From contig NZ_JAMLFW010000001.1 of the NCBI RefSeq assembly GCF_024256385.1, positions 3,224,001 to 3,288,000 on the forward strand: a stretch of DNA of 64,000 bases. Direction: 5' to 3'. Positions within the stretch are counted from its first letter, which is position 1. Each line of letters begins with the position of its first letter. Below are positions 53,048 to 62,218 of the stretch, in pieces. A program made the position numbers and the translations under genes. The DNA is from Anatilimnocola floriformis. GTDB lineage: Bacteria > Planctomycetota > Planctomycetia > Pirellulales > Pirellulaceae. The notes beneath the pieces were generated by a model, which had not been told where the DNA came from, searched no databases, and saw nothing but the letters and a program-made list of their open reading frames with translations.

Positions 53048-54172
53048 ATGTTAGAGATCAGCGAAGTGACGACGCCGGGCGAGTTGCGGGCCTTCGTCAA
53101 GTTTCCCTTTCAACTTTATCGGGACAACCGCTACTGGGTGCCGCCACTGATTCGTGACGAAATCATGACGCTGGATAAGAATCCGGCCTTCGAACATTGC
53201 CTGAAAAAATATTGGCTAGCCCGGCGCGACGGCCAAATCGTGGGGCGGATTGCCGGGATTATCAACCACGCGGAAAACAAGAAGTTCGGCGGCTCGACGG
53301 CCCGCTTCGGCTGGATCGATTTCATCGACGATCGTCAGGTATCGGCGCGGTTATTTCAAACGGTGGAGACTTGGGCTCGCGAACATGCCACGCAGCACAT
53401 CCATGGCCCGCTCGGCTTTTCGGATTTCGACAAAGAGGGCCTACTGGTGGAAGGGTTCGAGGAAATGGGAACCTTCGCCACGATCTACAACCACGCCTAT
53501 TATCCAGAGCACTTCGAGGCGTGCGGCTACCGCAAGAGCGCTGACTGGTTGGAGTATGAAATCTTCTCGCCTGGCAAAATTCCGCCGCGCTTCGCTGAGT
53601 TTTCGCGCAAGGTGCAGGAGCGCTACGGCTTGCGTCAGTTGGAGGTAAAGCGTGCCAGCGAACTGCGCCCTTATGCTCGCGAGATCTTTCAACTGGTCAA
53701 CGATGCCTACAGTCATCTCTATGGTTTTGTGGAACTGACCGACAAGCAGATCGAGTTCTATACCGAGCAGTATTTCGGCTACGTCAATCCAGATTTCGTC
53801 TCCACCATTCTCAATCAGCAGAATGAAGTGGTCGCCTTCGGACTGACCATGCCGTCGTTATCGCTGGCGCTGCGAAAGGCGCAGGGCCGGCTGTTGCCGT
53901 TTGGCTTCTGGCACTTGTATCGAGCGCTGCAGAAAAACAACCGCGCCGATTTTTACATCATCGCGCTGCGCAAGGAGTTTCGCAGCAAGGGTGTGCACAT
54001 CATGATCCTGGAAAAGATCCTGACCACCTGCTTGAAGTATGGGATTCCTACCGCCGAGACTAATCCGGAGCTCGAAACCAATCTGCAAGTGCAGCTGATC
54101 TGGAAGGGCTTTGAGCGTCGCCAGCACAAGCGTCGACGCTGTTATTCCAAAGAGCTAACCGGACTGGAATAA
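53048..54172 (+). CDS. GNAT-like N-acetyltransferase family protein
   Basis: 374 residues from the ATG at 53048; the longer frame adds 30 residues with no conservation. Begins with FVKFPFQLYRDNRYWVPPLI, then GRIAGIINHAENKKF and HGPLGFSDFDKEGLL. These blocks mark a large family of double-GNAT-domain proteins in bacteria. The second domain has VAFGLTMPSLSLAL and FYIIALRKEFRSKGVH, a CoA-binding-like loop. Substrate unknown. Confidence 0.82.
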   Translation: MLEISEVTTPGELRAFVKFPFQLYRDNRYWVPPLIRDEIMTLDKNPAFEHCLKKYWLARRDGQIVGRIAGIINHAENKKFGGSTARFGWIDFIDDRQVSARLFQTVETWAREHATQHIHGPLGFSDFDKEGLLVEGFEEMGTFATIYNHAYYPEHFEACGYRKSADWLEYEIFSPGKIPPRFAEFSRKVQERYGLRQLEVKRASELRPYAREIFQLVNDAYSHLYGFVELTDKQIEFYTEQYFGYVNPDFVSTILNQQNEVVAFGLTMPSLSLALRKAQGRLLPFGFWHLYRALQKNNRADFYIIALRKEFRSKGVHIMILEKILTTCLKYGIPTAETNPELETNLQVQLIWKGFERRQHKRRRCYSKELTGLE

Positions 54173-54252
54173 GTTCGAAATGGGTGTCGATTTGCTCTTC
54201 GGCCGAACGACTACAGATGTCGGACGCAAACACCTATCTTTGGAGAAATACC

Positions 54253-54627
54253 ATGCAGTTCATGATGCTGATGATCCCGAACGTCTATCGCAACAATCCC
54301 AAGCTGGACGGCTTTGCCCCCAAGCTGACAGAAATGGAAGCGATGGGCCGATTCAACGAGGAACTGGGCAAAGCGGTGAAGATTCTGTCGCTCAACGGTT
54401 TGCATCCGCTCAGCAAGGGTGCGCGAGTGTCGTTTGGTGACGGCAAGCCGACCGTGACCGATGGTCCCTATGTCGAAACCAAAGAAGTGTTCGGCGGCTA
54501 TTGGATGGTGGAAGCCGATTCAAAAGAACAACTGGTCGAATGGGCGCAGAAGTGCCCGGCGCTGGCTGGCGACATCATTGAGATCCGTCAGGTGTTTACC
54601 GCCGAGGACTTTGCGATCAAGCAATAG
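54253..54627 (+). CDS. YCII-related (DGPF-type) protein
   Basis: 124 residues from the ATG at 54253. MQFMMLMIPNVYRNN and VTDGPYVETKEVFGGYWMVE are the DGPF signature. Family members are small ferredoxin-fold dimers, often linked to sigma factors of the ECF type, but no such gene is adjacent here. Activity unknown. Confidence 0.9.
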   Translation: MQFMMLMIPNVYRNNPKLDGFAPKLTEMEAMGRFNEELGKAVKILSLNGLHPLSKGARVSFGDGKPTVTDGPYVETKEVFGGYWMVEADSKEQLVEWAQKCPALAGDIIEIRQVFTAEDFAIKQ

Positions 54628-54682
54628 CTGGATCAGGTATCATGCGGAACATCGCGTTGGGTCCCGCAGTCAGGAGTTTATC

Positions 54683-55144
54683 GTGTCGTTGTCGCCTGCC
54701 TACTCACAGTTGCTGAGGGAGCTCGTCTCGGTCTTTGAAGGCGAGCGCGACTGGATTGCGAACACCGCGAACTGCGCTGCCCTGCTGTTTCAGACGTTGC
54801 CTGATTTGAATTGGGCCGGTTTTTATTTCCTGCGCGGCAATGACCTGGTGCTAGGGCCGTTTCAAGGTAAGCCGGCCTGCGTGCGCATTCCGCTGGGCAA
54901 AGGCGTGTGCGGTACCGCTGGAATTCGCCGGGAAACGATCGTTGTTCCCGACGTCCACCAGTTTCCTGGCCACATCGCCTGCGATTCGGCTTCACAATCA
55001 GAGATTGTGGTCCCTCTGATCGTCGGCACTCGACTAATCGGCGTCTTGGATCTCGATAGTCCGATCTTGAACCGATTCTCAGCCGACGATGCCGCCGGGC
55101 TGGCAGCAATTGCTCAGGCCCTGCTCGATTGCTCCGATGTCTAA
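54683..55144 (+). CDS. msrC: Free methionine-(R)-sulfoxide reductase
   Basis: I choose the GTG at 54683, six bases after CAGGAG, giving 153 residues. GAF-type fold with the fRMsr signature: [15 protein letters not shown], then [20 protein letters not shown] and EIVVPLI. All three catalytic-region Cys (the two in [11 protein letters not shown] and the one in IACD) are kept. It reduces free Met-R-sulfoxide. The stop overlaps the stop of convergent msrB by four bases. Confidence 0.93.
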   Translation: MSLSPAYSQLLRELVSVFEGERDWIANTANCAALLFQTLPDLNWAGFYFLRGNDLVLGPFQGKPACVRIPLGKGVCGTAGIRRETIVVPDVHQFPGHIACDSASQSEIVVPLIVGTRLIGVLDLDSPILNRFSADDAAGLAAIAQALLDCSDV

Positions 55145-55626
55145 GCGCCAGCCGCCGGCTCAGCGAGCGAATCTAACTGTTCGGCGGGCGTGAAATTGAG
55201 CGACTCCGAGTTCAAGCAGAACCGCAGTCCGGTCGGCCGCGGTCCATCGGGAAAGACGTGTCCCAGGTGACCATCGCAGCGAGCGCAATTGATCTCGATG
55301 CGAACCATGCCGTGGCTGTCGTCGCGTTTCTCCAGCACGTTTTCCTTCGCAACTGGCTGAAAGAAGCTCGGCCAGCCGGTGCCGGAGTTGAACTTGGCAT
55401 CGGAAGAAAACAACGGCAGCCCACAGCCAGCGCAGGTATAGACGCCGGTCTTTTTGTTGTCGAGCAACGTGCCGCAGAATGCACGCTCGGTTCCCTGATT
55501 GCGCAACACGCGAAATTGCTCCGGCGTCAAGCGCGCTCGCCACTCGTCGTCCGACAAATTCCACTCGGCAGATTCCACGGGGCCGACCAATTTCCCGCTG
55601 CGGTCGAATACATGCACTGAAGTCAT
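55141..55626 (-). CDS. msrB: Peptide-methionine (R)-S-oxide reductase
   Basis: 161 residues from the ATG at 55626. Zinc-site CxxC pairs CAGCG and CARCDG, catalytic core [12 protein letters not shown] and GHVFPDG, and the reactive Cys in [12 protein letters not shown]. It repairs protein-bound Met-R-sulfoxide. No signal peptide, so it is cytoplasmic. Convergent with msrC, so the free and protein-bound repair enzymes share this locus. Confidence 0.96.
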   Translation of the reverse strand: MTSVHVFDRSGKLVGPVESAEWNLSDDEWRARLTPEQFRVLRNQGTERAFCGTLLDNKKTGVYTCAGCGLPLFSSDAKFNSGTGWPSFFQPVAKENVLEKRDDSHGMVRIEINCARCDGHLGHVFPDGPRPTGLRFCLNSESLNFTPAEQLDSLAEPAAGA

Positions 55627-55656
55627 TTGATTTCTCCTGCGGTTCTGCCGCACCAA

Positions 55657-58275
55657 CTAACGTTTGGGCTTTTCAACGGTAAGCTTGCGCTTGTAGATGC
55701 TCTTACCGTTGGCGACGTACAGGGTGCTGTGATCGCTGCCCGCGAGGATGCAACTGGTCAGAGGTTGGTCCGGGTCTTTTTTCGGCAGCACGCCGCAGGG
55801 TCGGCCCGTTGGGTCGAAGATCTGCACGCCCAGTTCGCTCGTCACGTAGTAGCGACCTGCCTTGTCGACGGCCAAGCCATCCCCCTTCGAGGCAGCCACG
55901 TAAGGCGGGGCCTCGCCGAACTTGAATTCGCCCTTGGGATCGATCGGCAGACGCATCGGCATGGTCGGCATCTTGGCATCGAGCACTCCGCCAGCGTTGA
56001 CGCGGAACGTCCAGGTATGTTCGCCACCGTAGTCGGAAACAGCCAGCGTGCCGCCATCGTTCGATAGTCCGATGCCGTTTGGCTTGGCGATACCCGTGTC
56101 GACCGGCGACACCTCGCCGTTTTGCGGATTGATTCGCGTCACTTGCTTGGCGCCCGTTTCGGTGATCAAGATCATGCCGTCGCGCGTGACGGCCAGGTCA
56201 TTGGGCTTTACCCCTTCGGCGATCGTTTTGACCTCGCCCGATTTTGCATTGATCGAAATCACGCGGTTCTTGGAACCCTGGCAAGCGTAGAGGAGCGAAC
56301 CATCGGGGCTGAACTCGAGACCGCTGACCGATTCCTTGCAGAGTTCGGTCTTCGCGCCATCGGCAGCACTGATGCGAAATACGGCAGGGGCTTTCATATC
56401 GCAGAAATAGAAGTTCCCTTCCTTATCAGCGCACAAAGCATCGGCGAAACCGAGATCGCCAGCGACCAGTTCCCACGATTCGCCAGGGATGAGCAGATTG
56501 AGCAGCGTCAGATCGCCGCCAAGATCGCCGCGCGTGTCATAGACCGGCTTGTGAACTTCTTTGCGCCATAGCCATTTCATGGCTTCCGGAAACTTCGCGC
56601 CACCGAAGTCGGCGTTGTGAGCGTAACCCTCGGCCCAGTCGAAGCGGGTGTCGTAGCCCATGTACTTCAGCGCTGACGACATCTGCTGATTCGACCAGGG
56701 CCAGCTGCCGTACATATTGTCGACGTCGCCGCTGGTATCGGCCATGTAGACGCGAATCGGTTTCGGTTCGGTCTTACGAACCCACGCTGGATAGACATTG
56801 CCGCCGCGGAGATTCGTGAAGCTGCCGACGCTGGAATAAACCTTGCGGAACTGATCGGTCCGTTCCCAGGCCGCGGTGAACGAGCAAATCGCGCCCGAGC
56901 TCGAGCCGCCGATGGCGTGCATCTCCGGATCGTCGGAGATGTTGTATTTCTTCTTCACGGCCGGAATGATTTCTTCCAGCAGGAAGCGAACGTAGCGATC
57001 GCCGAGGCTGTCGTATTCAAAGCCGCGGTTCGAGTGCTTGTTGTTTTCGCGCGGCTTCGATTTGTCGTGGCCGGGATTCAGAAAAACAGCAATCGTCGGG
57101 GGCATGTCGCCGCGGGCAATCAGATTGTCGAAGACGATCGGCACCCGCCAGCGACCAGTGAGGTTGCGCATCCCTTCGCCGTCCTGAAACACCATCAGTG
57201 CAGCCGGCTGATCGGCTTTGTATTGAGCGGGGACATAGATGGCCCAGTCGCGCGTGGTGCCCGGGAAAACCTTCGACTCTTCCCAGGGCTCCATTTTTTC
57301 GACGGTCCCCTTCGGCACATCATCCTTTGCGACCGCGTCGGGATGAGGCTCCCACGCAGGCTTGGTATTCACGATCGGAATATTGGTCGATTCGGCTTTG
57401 TCGTCCCACAGCCACTTGAGCGCCTCGGGGAGCAATTCGCCGCCGAACTTGCCGCTGTGACCGCCGTCGGTCATCACCAGCTTGTACTGATAGCCGGCGA
57501 ATTGCAGCGCTGCGGCCAGGTCCTGATTGCCGAGCGGCCAGTTGCCGTGCAGATTGTTCAGATCTTCGCGGCCATCCTGCAAGTAAACCTTGATGTCTTT
57601 TTTCTTGCCTTGCGTTTTACGAACGAGCCCCGGATAAGCCCAGCCGCCGCGAATGTTCGTGAAGCTGCCGATGTGGCTGATGACCTTGCCGAATTGATCG
57701 GGCTTTTCCCAAGCGACGGTAAAGGCACAAATGCCGCTCGATGAAATCCCGCATACGCCGCGCTTGGCGGGATCGGCCGAGACGTTCAGCCCCTTCAGCG
57801 CGACGGGCAGAAACTCATCAACCAGAAACCGCGCGTGAGCATCGCCCATCGAGTCGTATTCAAACGAACGATTGCTGCGACCAGCCGCTCCCGGCATCGT
57901 CCCCGGGATGTTGCCGGGATTCACAAAGACGGCGATCGTGACCGGCATCGCCTTTTGATGGATCAAATTGTCGAACACGATCGGCACGCGAAAGCCGCCA
58001 TTCGCTCCCGAGTAACCGCCGCCATCCATGAACACCATCAACGCCGCCGGTTCATCGGCCTTGTACTGCGCCGGCACATACACGCTGTAGTCGCGCACAG
58101 TCCCCGGAAAGATTTTGCTCTCCTTGAATTGGCCCGCTGTCACCTTGCCCTGCGGAACATCTTTCTGGACCACACGGTCGGGATTTTCATCCGCCAGCGT
58201 GGCAACCTGCAGGGACGCAGCGAACAGCAAAGACAATGCGCACAACAACAGCAGAACTCGTCGGCAGCGATGCAT
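55657..58275 (-). CDS. Secreted protein: two esterase domains plus SMP-30-like beta-propeller
   Basis: 872 residues from the ATG at 58275, with a signal peptide (LLLLCALSLLFAASLQVA). Domains 1 and 2 (about 35-275 and 300-560) are repeats of an enterochelin-esterase/esterase-D type fold: RDYSVYVPAQYKADEPAALM and RDWAIYVPAQYKADQPAALM. The nucleophiles are GISSSG and GGSSSG, followed by His in DGGHSGKFGG and GYAHNADFGG. Residues about 590-870 are a gluconolactonase/SMP-30-type propeller (PDGSLLYACQG; PNGIGLSNDGGTLAVSDYGG). Both catalytic Ser and His are kept. Likely a carbohydrate-ester-processing enzyme; substrate unknown. Confidence 0.88.
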   Translation of the reverse strand: MHRCRRVLLLLCALSLLFAASLQVATLADENPDRVVQKDVPQGKVTAGQFKESKIFPGTVRDYSVYVPAQYKADEPAALMVFMDGGGYSGANGGFRVPIVFDNLIHQKAMPVTIAVFVNPGNIPGTMPGAAGRSNRSFEYDSMGDAHARFLVDEFLPVALKGLNVSADPAKRGVCGISSSGICAFTVAWEKPDQFGKVISHIGSFTNIRGGWAYPGLVRKTQGKKKDIKVYLQDGREDLNNLHGNWPLGNQDLAAALQFAGYQYKLVMTDGGHSGKFGGELLPEALKWLWDDKAESTNIPIVNTKPAWEPHPDAVAKDDVPKGTVEKMEPWEESKVFPGTTRDWAIYVPAQYKADQPAALMVFQDGEGMRNLTGRWRVPIVFDNLIARGDMPPTIAVFLNPGHDKSKPRENNKHSNRGFEYDSLGDRYVRFLLEEIIPAVKKKYNISDDPEMHAIGGSSSGAICSFTAAWERTDQFRKVYSSVGSFTNLRGGNVYPAWVRKTEPKPIRVYMADTSGDVDNMYGSWPWSNQQMSSALKYMGYDTRFDWAEGYAHNADFGGAKFPEAMKWLWRKEVHKPVYDTRGDLGGDLTLLNLLIPGESWELVAGDLGFADALCADKEGNFYFCDMKAPAVFRISAADGAKTELCKESVSGLEFSPDGSLLYACQGSKNRVISINAKSGEVKTIAEGVKPNDLAVTRDGMILITETGAKQVTRINPQNGEVSPVDTGIAKPNGIGLSNDGGTLAVSDYGGEHTWTFRVNAGGVLDAKMPTMPMRLPIDPKGEFKFGEAPPYVAASKGDGLAVDKAGRYYVTSELGVQIFDPTGRPCGVLPKKDPDQPLTSCILAGSDHSTLYVANGKSIYKRKLTVEKPKR

Positions 58276-58304
58276 AAGAGAACTCCCCAAGACGGCGATG
58301 TGTG

Positions 58305-58396
58305 AAGTAGGACGGACCAGTGGTCCGTCCAACGAGCGGGTACTCGCCCAACTACTCTCCTTAAACTTCCGGACGGACCAATGGTCCGTCCTACTT
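58305..58396. repeat. REP/BIME-like inverted pair, GTAG...CTAC (GGACGGACCA palindromes)
   Basis: Two copies of AAGTAGGACGGACCA plus nearly palindromic TGGTCCGTCC in opposite orientation, 58305-58330 and 58371-58396, one mismatch, 40 bp spacer. Each begins with GTAG next to a hairpin. It lies between the convergent-sized gap of the esterase-propeller start and the ThuA stop. Confidence 0.85.
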
Positions 58397-58414
58397 AAAG
58401 ACGCGACGAGGGAA

Positions 58415-59287
58415 CTACTTCGTCCCTTCGGTGTCAGCCTTGGCTTTCTCTTCTTGAGCGGCCGAGAGGTCCGGGTTCGGCGTGGCATCGCCTTCGACCA
58501 GATTCAGCTCCCACTTGATGCCCCCGAGGAGCGAATCCATGTAGCGCTGATCAGCCCACACGGCTTCGTTGTGGCCGAGGCTCATGTGCATGGCTTTCCC
58601 TTCGCCGTAGTTCTTCACCCAAGCGATTGGAACATGGTAGGGCTTCTTCAGTTTGGTCTTTTCCATGTTCAGACTCATCAGCACGTGCACTTTTTCTGGC
58701 TGCCAATTCTTGAACTGATAGATTTCGTCCTTGATGCTGAACTCTTCGCCCCACGGCTTGCTGACGGGGTGCTTGGTGTCGTGCACGGTGACGGTCACCG
58801 TTTCGCCCGAGCCCCACGGGTGGCCGTTGAACGTGCCGCCGATCATGTCCCAGTAGGGCTTGTAGTTGTGATAGGTATCAGCGGCCGAGTGCGTGCCGAT
58901 GAAACCGTGCCCCTTTTTCGTCAACCATTCTTGAAAGAAGTAGTCGAGATCTTCCGGCTTAATCTTCAGGTCGCCGGTCGTGTAGAAGAGGACGATGTCG
59001 TAGTTCTTCAGGTTTTCCTTGGTGAAATCCTTGGCCACGTCCTGGCTGCAATCGGCGCGGAAGAGGTTGCTCTTCACGCCGAGCTCGGTGATGGCGATTT
59101 CGGCTGGGGAGAGTTTTTCATCTTTGCGCGTAACGCTGCCGTGGCGGAAGCCAGCCGACTGCGTGATCATCAGCAGGCGATAGCCCGTTTCCTTGGGAGC
59201 CGAATCCGATTTGGATTCCTTTTCCTGGGCGCTGACGCTGCCGACCAGCGCGAGCAAAAGAGCGAGGAGGGAGAGAGTTCGTTTCAT
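58415..59287 (-). CDS. Secreted ThuA-like domain protein
   Basis: 290 residues from the ATG at 59287, with a signal peptide (LSLLALLLALVGSVSA). ThuA/trehalose-utilisation fold: YRLLMITQSAGFRHGSV, YDIVLFYTTGD, GHGFIGTHSAADTY, MIGGTFNGHPWG, and the C-terminal KNYGEGKAMHMSLGHNEAVW. Widespread in planctomycetes and thought to act on sugars, but no biochemical role is settled. It lies upstream of the esterase-propeller gene on the same strand. Confidence 0.93.
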   Translation of the reverse strand: MKRTLSLLALLLALVGSVSAQEKESKSDSAPKETGYRLLMITQSAGFRHGSVTRKDEKLSPAEIAITELGVKSNLFRADCSQDVAKDFTKENLKNYDIVLFYTTGDLKIKPEDLDYFFQEWLTKKGHGFIGTHSAADTYHNYKPYWDMIGGTFNGHPWGSGETVTVTVHDTKHPVSKPWGEEFSIKDEIYQFKNWQPEKVHVLMSLNMEKTKLKKPYHVPIAWVKNYGEGKAMHMSLGHNEAVWADQRYMDSLLGGIKWELNLVEGDATPNPDLSAAQEEKAKADTEGTK

Positions 59288-59467
59288 CGTGAATACCTGA
59301 AGGTGGGAAATGAAAACTGCGCACTCGCTGCGAGAAACGGGTTCTGGCAGCGGAAATTTCGCGCATCGGAAGTATAGCTCAGAAAAGATCATCCTGTCGT
59401 GGTAGCGCCCTCCGCGGAAGGTTTTCAAGCTGGCCAAATATTTTCGCGAGCGAGTAGAATTAAGAAT

Positions 59468-59719
59468 ATGAAATACTCACTCCGCGCTCTGCTGCTCGTT
59501 GTGCTCCTCTTCGGCCCGCTGCTAGGGTTTTGCTACTCCAAGTACAGCAGGTGGCAAGTTCAGCGAGAATTGCAACGACAGCAGACGCTCTTGGAACTGA
59601 AAAGAATCAGCTCAGAGCTGAGAGCCGGTGAGCAACAGTTTCATGGCGTTTGTGATAAATATGTTGAACTTGTCGAATACGGTTCTCCAGCCACCGATCG
59701 AATACAATCTGGTCACTAA
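59468..59719 (+). CDS. Small membrane-anchored protein
   Basis: Eighty-three residues from the ATG at 59468. An N-terminal membrane segment (LRALLLVVLLFGPLLGFCY) is followed by a helical, charged tail with coiled-coil character (LQRQQTLLELKRISSELRAG). It lies 26 bp before the PIG-L gene. No known family; single start with no strong ribosome-binding site. Confidence 0.55.
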   Translation: MKYSLRALLLVVLLFGPLLGFCYSKYSRWQVQRELQRQQTLLELKRISSELRAGEQQFHGVCDKYVELVEYGSPATDRIQSGH

Positions 59720-59745
59720 ACTAAATCACGAGCCTTCTCGATCTA

Positions 59746-60546
59746 ATGCCCACCGCCCTCGCCATCGCCGCCCATCCCGATGACATCGAATTCCTGATGG
59801 CAGGAACGCTGTTGCGGTTGCGTGCTGCCGGCTATGAAATCCATTACTGGAATCTCGCCAACGGTTGCTGTGGTACGACTCAGTACGATGTGCAGACAAT
59901 CGCCAAGATGCGTCGCCAGGAAGGGATGAACGCTGCCGCCGCGATGGGGGCGACGTTTCATGAAAGCATTTGCGACGATCTGGGGATTTTTTACGATCGG
60001 CCGACGCTGGCCAAGGTAGCTGCGGTCATTCGCGAGGTCGCGCCGACCATCGTGCTGACGCATTCACCGTCGGATTACATGGAAGACCACACCAATGCCT
60101 GCCGGTTGGCAACGACGGCAGCGTTCACGCGCGGCATGCCGAACTTTTCGACCGATCCGCCGCGGCCGCACGTGGCAAACAAAGTGACCGTGTATCACGC
60201 GCAGCCGTATTCGCATCGCGATCCGCTGGGCAATCTCATCGAGCCGAAACTGATGGTCGATGTAACGAGCTTGCAAGCGCAGAAGCGCGAGCTGCTCGCG
60301 CTGCATGTCAGTCAGAAGCATTGGCTAGATGAAAGTCAGGGGCTCGATTCGTACTTGGATACGATGTCGGCCCTCGATGCCGAACTGGGCCGCATGTCGT
60401 GCGTGTTCGACTATGCGGAAGGTTGGCGGCGGCATTTGCATATGGGTTTTTGCGATCCTGCCGATGATCCGCTTCGCGCCGCACTCGGTTCGCACGTGCT
60501 GGTCGCTGGTTCACCTTCTCCGCAATCACCCGCAGCCGAAGTATGA
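59746..60546 (+). CDS. PIG-L family deacetylase
   Basis: 266 residues. Zinc-site motif AAHPDDIE near the start, then MRRQEGMNAAAAMGA and LTHSPSDYMEDHTNACR, the LmbE/PIG-L signatures. It probably removes acetyl from an N-acetylglucosamine-type sugar. It has no leader and is cytoplasmic. Its stop overlaps the start of the TerB/AAA+ gene by four bases (ATGA), so the two are translated together. Confidence 0.93.
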   Translation: MPTALAIAAHPDDIEFLMAGTLLRLRAAGYEIHYWNLANGCCGTTQYDVQTIAKMRRQEGMNAAAAMGATFHESICDDLGIFYDRPTLAKVAAVIREVAPTIVLTHSPSDYMEDHTNACRLATTAAFTRGMPNFSTDPPRPHVANKVTVYHAQPYSHRDPLGNLIEPKLMVDVTSLQAQKRELLALHVSQKHWLDESQGLDSYLDTMSALDAELGRMSCVFDYAEGWRRHLHMGFCDPADDPLRAALGSHVLVAGSPSPQSPAAEV

Positions 60547-62183
60547 CGCAGGCCTCATTCGACGAACTAGCGAAAGCCTTCGCCCAGGCGCTGCACGCAT
60601 GCCGCGAGCTGTATGTGAGCGGCGCGCATCAATGCGTGGAGCAATGTCCGCATCTGATTGCCGGCGAACCCGAGGCGTATGTCGAGTTGCTCGATAACCT
60701 GCACCGCGGCTTGCTGGTGAAGGTCTTTGCTGCCGTGGCGACGAGCGATCGCGTGTGCTCGGTCGAAGAACAACGTCTGGCCGCGACGTTGCTGACGCAT
60801 GCCTACGGCGAACCGATTACGCCGCAGCGCGTCCGCGAAACACTGCCGGAAGTGCTCAAACATGCCTCGACGCTCAGTTGGTACAGCTTGCTGCGACCCT
60901 TCGATGTCATGCCGCCGCTGCAACTGCGTGTCGCCGAACTCGAGTCGGTCGTGATGCAGGTGGCGAATCTGACCGCGAAGATCGATGGCTATGTCTCGGT
61001 CGACGAAGAAGCGATTTTGCGGACGATTCAGGGTGAAATCGATCGCCACTTGAAGCTGCTGCCAATCGATGAACCGACGACGCAATACGCCACGGCTTCG
61101 ATTCCCGAGCCGAAGGCGCGGGCGATCATCGAGAAAAAGGCGCCCGAGAAACCGATCATTGTTTCGGCCACGCCGGCCAATGCGAAGTCGCCGCAAGAGA
61201 TGATTGCTGACGCGCTGAAAGAGCTCGAACAACTCACCGGTCTGCAATCGATCAAAGCCGAAGTTCGCACCTTGGTGAACGTGCTGCAACTGCAACGACA
61301 ACGGCAAGAGTTGGGGCTGCCGCAAACGCCGCTCAGTTTGCACCTGGTCTTCCGCGGCAATCCCGGCACCGGGAAAACCACCGTCGCACGAATCATCGGC
61401 CGGATTTATGCGGCGCTGGGTTTGTTGCAAAAGGGGCATCTCGTCGAAGTCGACCGGAGCGCGCTCGTCGCCGAGTTTGCCGGTCAGACCGGACCAAAAA
61501 CGAATAAGAAAATCGACGAAGCCCTCGGTGGGTTGCTCTTCGTCGACGAAGCCTACAGCCTGGTCGCCGACGGCCGCGAAGACCCCTACGGCAACGAAGC
61601 CGTGCAGGCGATTCTCAAGCGGATGGAAGACGATCGGCATCGCCTGGCCATCATCTTTGCCGGTTATCCCGAACCGCTCGATCAATTGCTAACGAGCAAT
61701 CCCGGTTTGTCGTCGCGCTTCAACACGCAGCTGACCTTTGCCGATTACACACCGGGCGAACTCGGCCAGATTTTCAAGTCGCTGTGTGAGCAGAATCACT
61801 ACCACGTCACCGGTGACGGCCAAGGACGCTTACTGTTGGTACTCGCCTGGTTGCACGAACAGCGCGACGAGCACTTCGGCAACGGCCGACTCGTGAGAAA
61901 CATTTTCGAGCAGTCGATTCGCCGCCTGGCGAATCGCATCGCTGGCATCGCGCCGCTGACGAAGGAGCTCTTAACGACCTTCGAGGTTGACGACATCGCA
62001 CTGCACGGCACGCCTGAAACTGCCGTGGCGATCGATCAAAAAAAGCCGGCGCGCGTCGTACAGAGTTGCCCGGAATGCAAATCCGCGGTAAAAGCGCCGC
62101 TCAACTTCCTCGGCAAACAAGTTCGTTGCCCGAAATGTCAGGCGACGTTTACCGCCGAGTGGGGCGAATTGGAAACGCCTTAA
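60543..62183 (+). CDS. TerB-like / CbbX-type AAA+ ATPase with C-terminal zinc ribbon
   Basis: 546 residues. Residues about 1-180 are helical and TerB-like (acidic patches, IDGYVSVDEEAIL). Residues about 220-480 are an AAA+ module of the CbbX/SpoVK type: Walker A GNPGTGKTT, Walker B GGLLFVDEAY, sensor AIIFAGYPEPLDQ, Arg finger SRFNTQLTFADY. Residues 505-540 are a CPxC zinc ribbon (SCPECKSAVKAPLNF, RCPKCQATF). The ATPase may remodel a protein or membrane target. Its coupling to a deacetylase gene is unusual. Confidence 0.88.
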   Translation: MTQASFDELAKAFAQALHACRELYVSGAHQCVEQCPHLIAGEPEAYVELLDNLHRGLLVKVFAAVATSDRVCSVEEQRLAATLLTHAYGEPITPQRVRETLPEVLKHASTLSWYSLLRPFDVMPPLQLRVAELESVVMQVANLTAKIDGYVSVDEEAILRTIQGEIDRHLKLLPIDEPTTQYATASIPEPKARAIIEKKAPEKPIIVSATPANAKSPQEMIADALKELEQLTGLQSIKAEVRTLVNVLQLQRQRQELGLPQTPLSLHLVFRGNPGTGKTTVARIIGRIYAALGLLQKGHLVEVDRSALVAEFAGQTGPKTNKKIDEALGGLLFVDEAYSLVADGREDPYGNEAVQAILKRMEDDRHRLAIIFAGYPEPLDQLLTSNPGLSSRFNTQLTFADYTPGELGQIFKSLCEQNHYHVTGDGQGRLLLVLAWLHEQRDEHFGNGRLVRNIFEQSIRRLANRIAGIAPLTKELLTTFEVDDIALHGTPETAVAIDQKKPARVVQSCPECKSAVKAPLNFLGKQVRCPKCQATFTAEWGELETP

Positions 62184-62218
62184 ATCGCCGTCATTAAGTC
62201 GCCACGTTTCCAACCAAC

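Noticed and set aside
59402-59425. GTAG followed by a CCTCCGCGGA-type stem as another REP unit
   Set aside because: The stem is short and imperfect and there is no inverted partner, so it is not listed with the three clear pairs.
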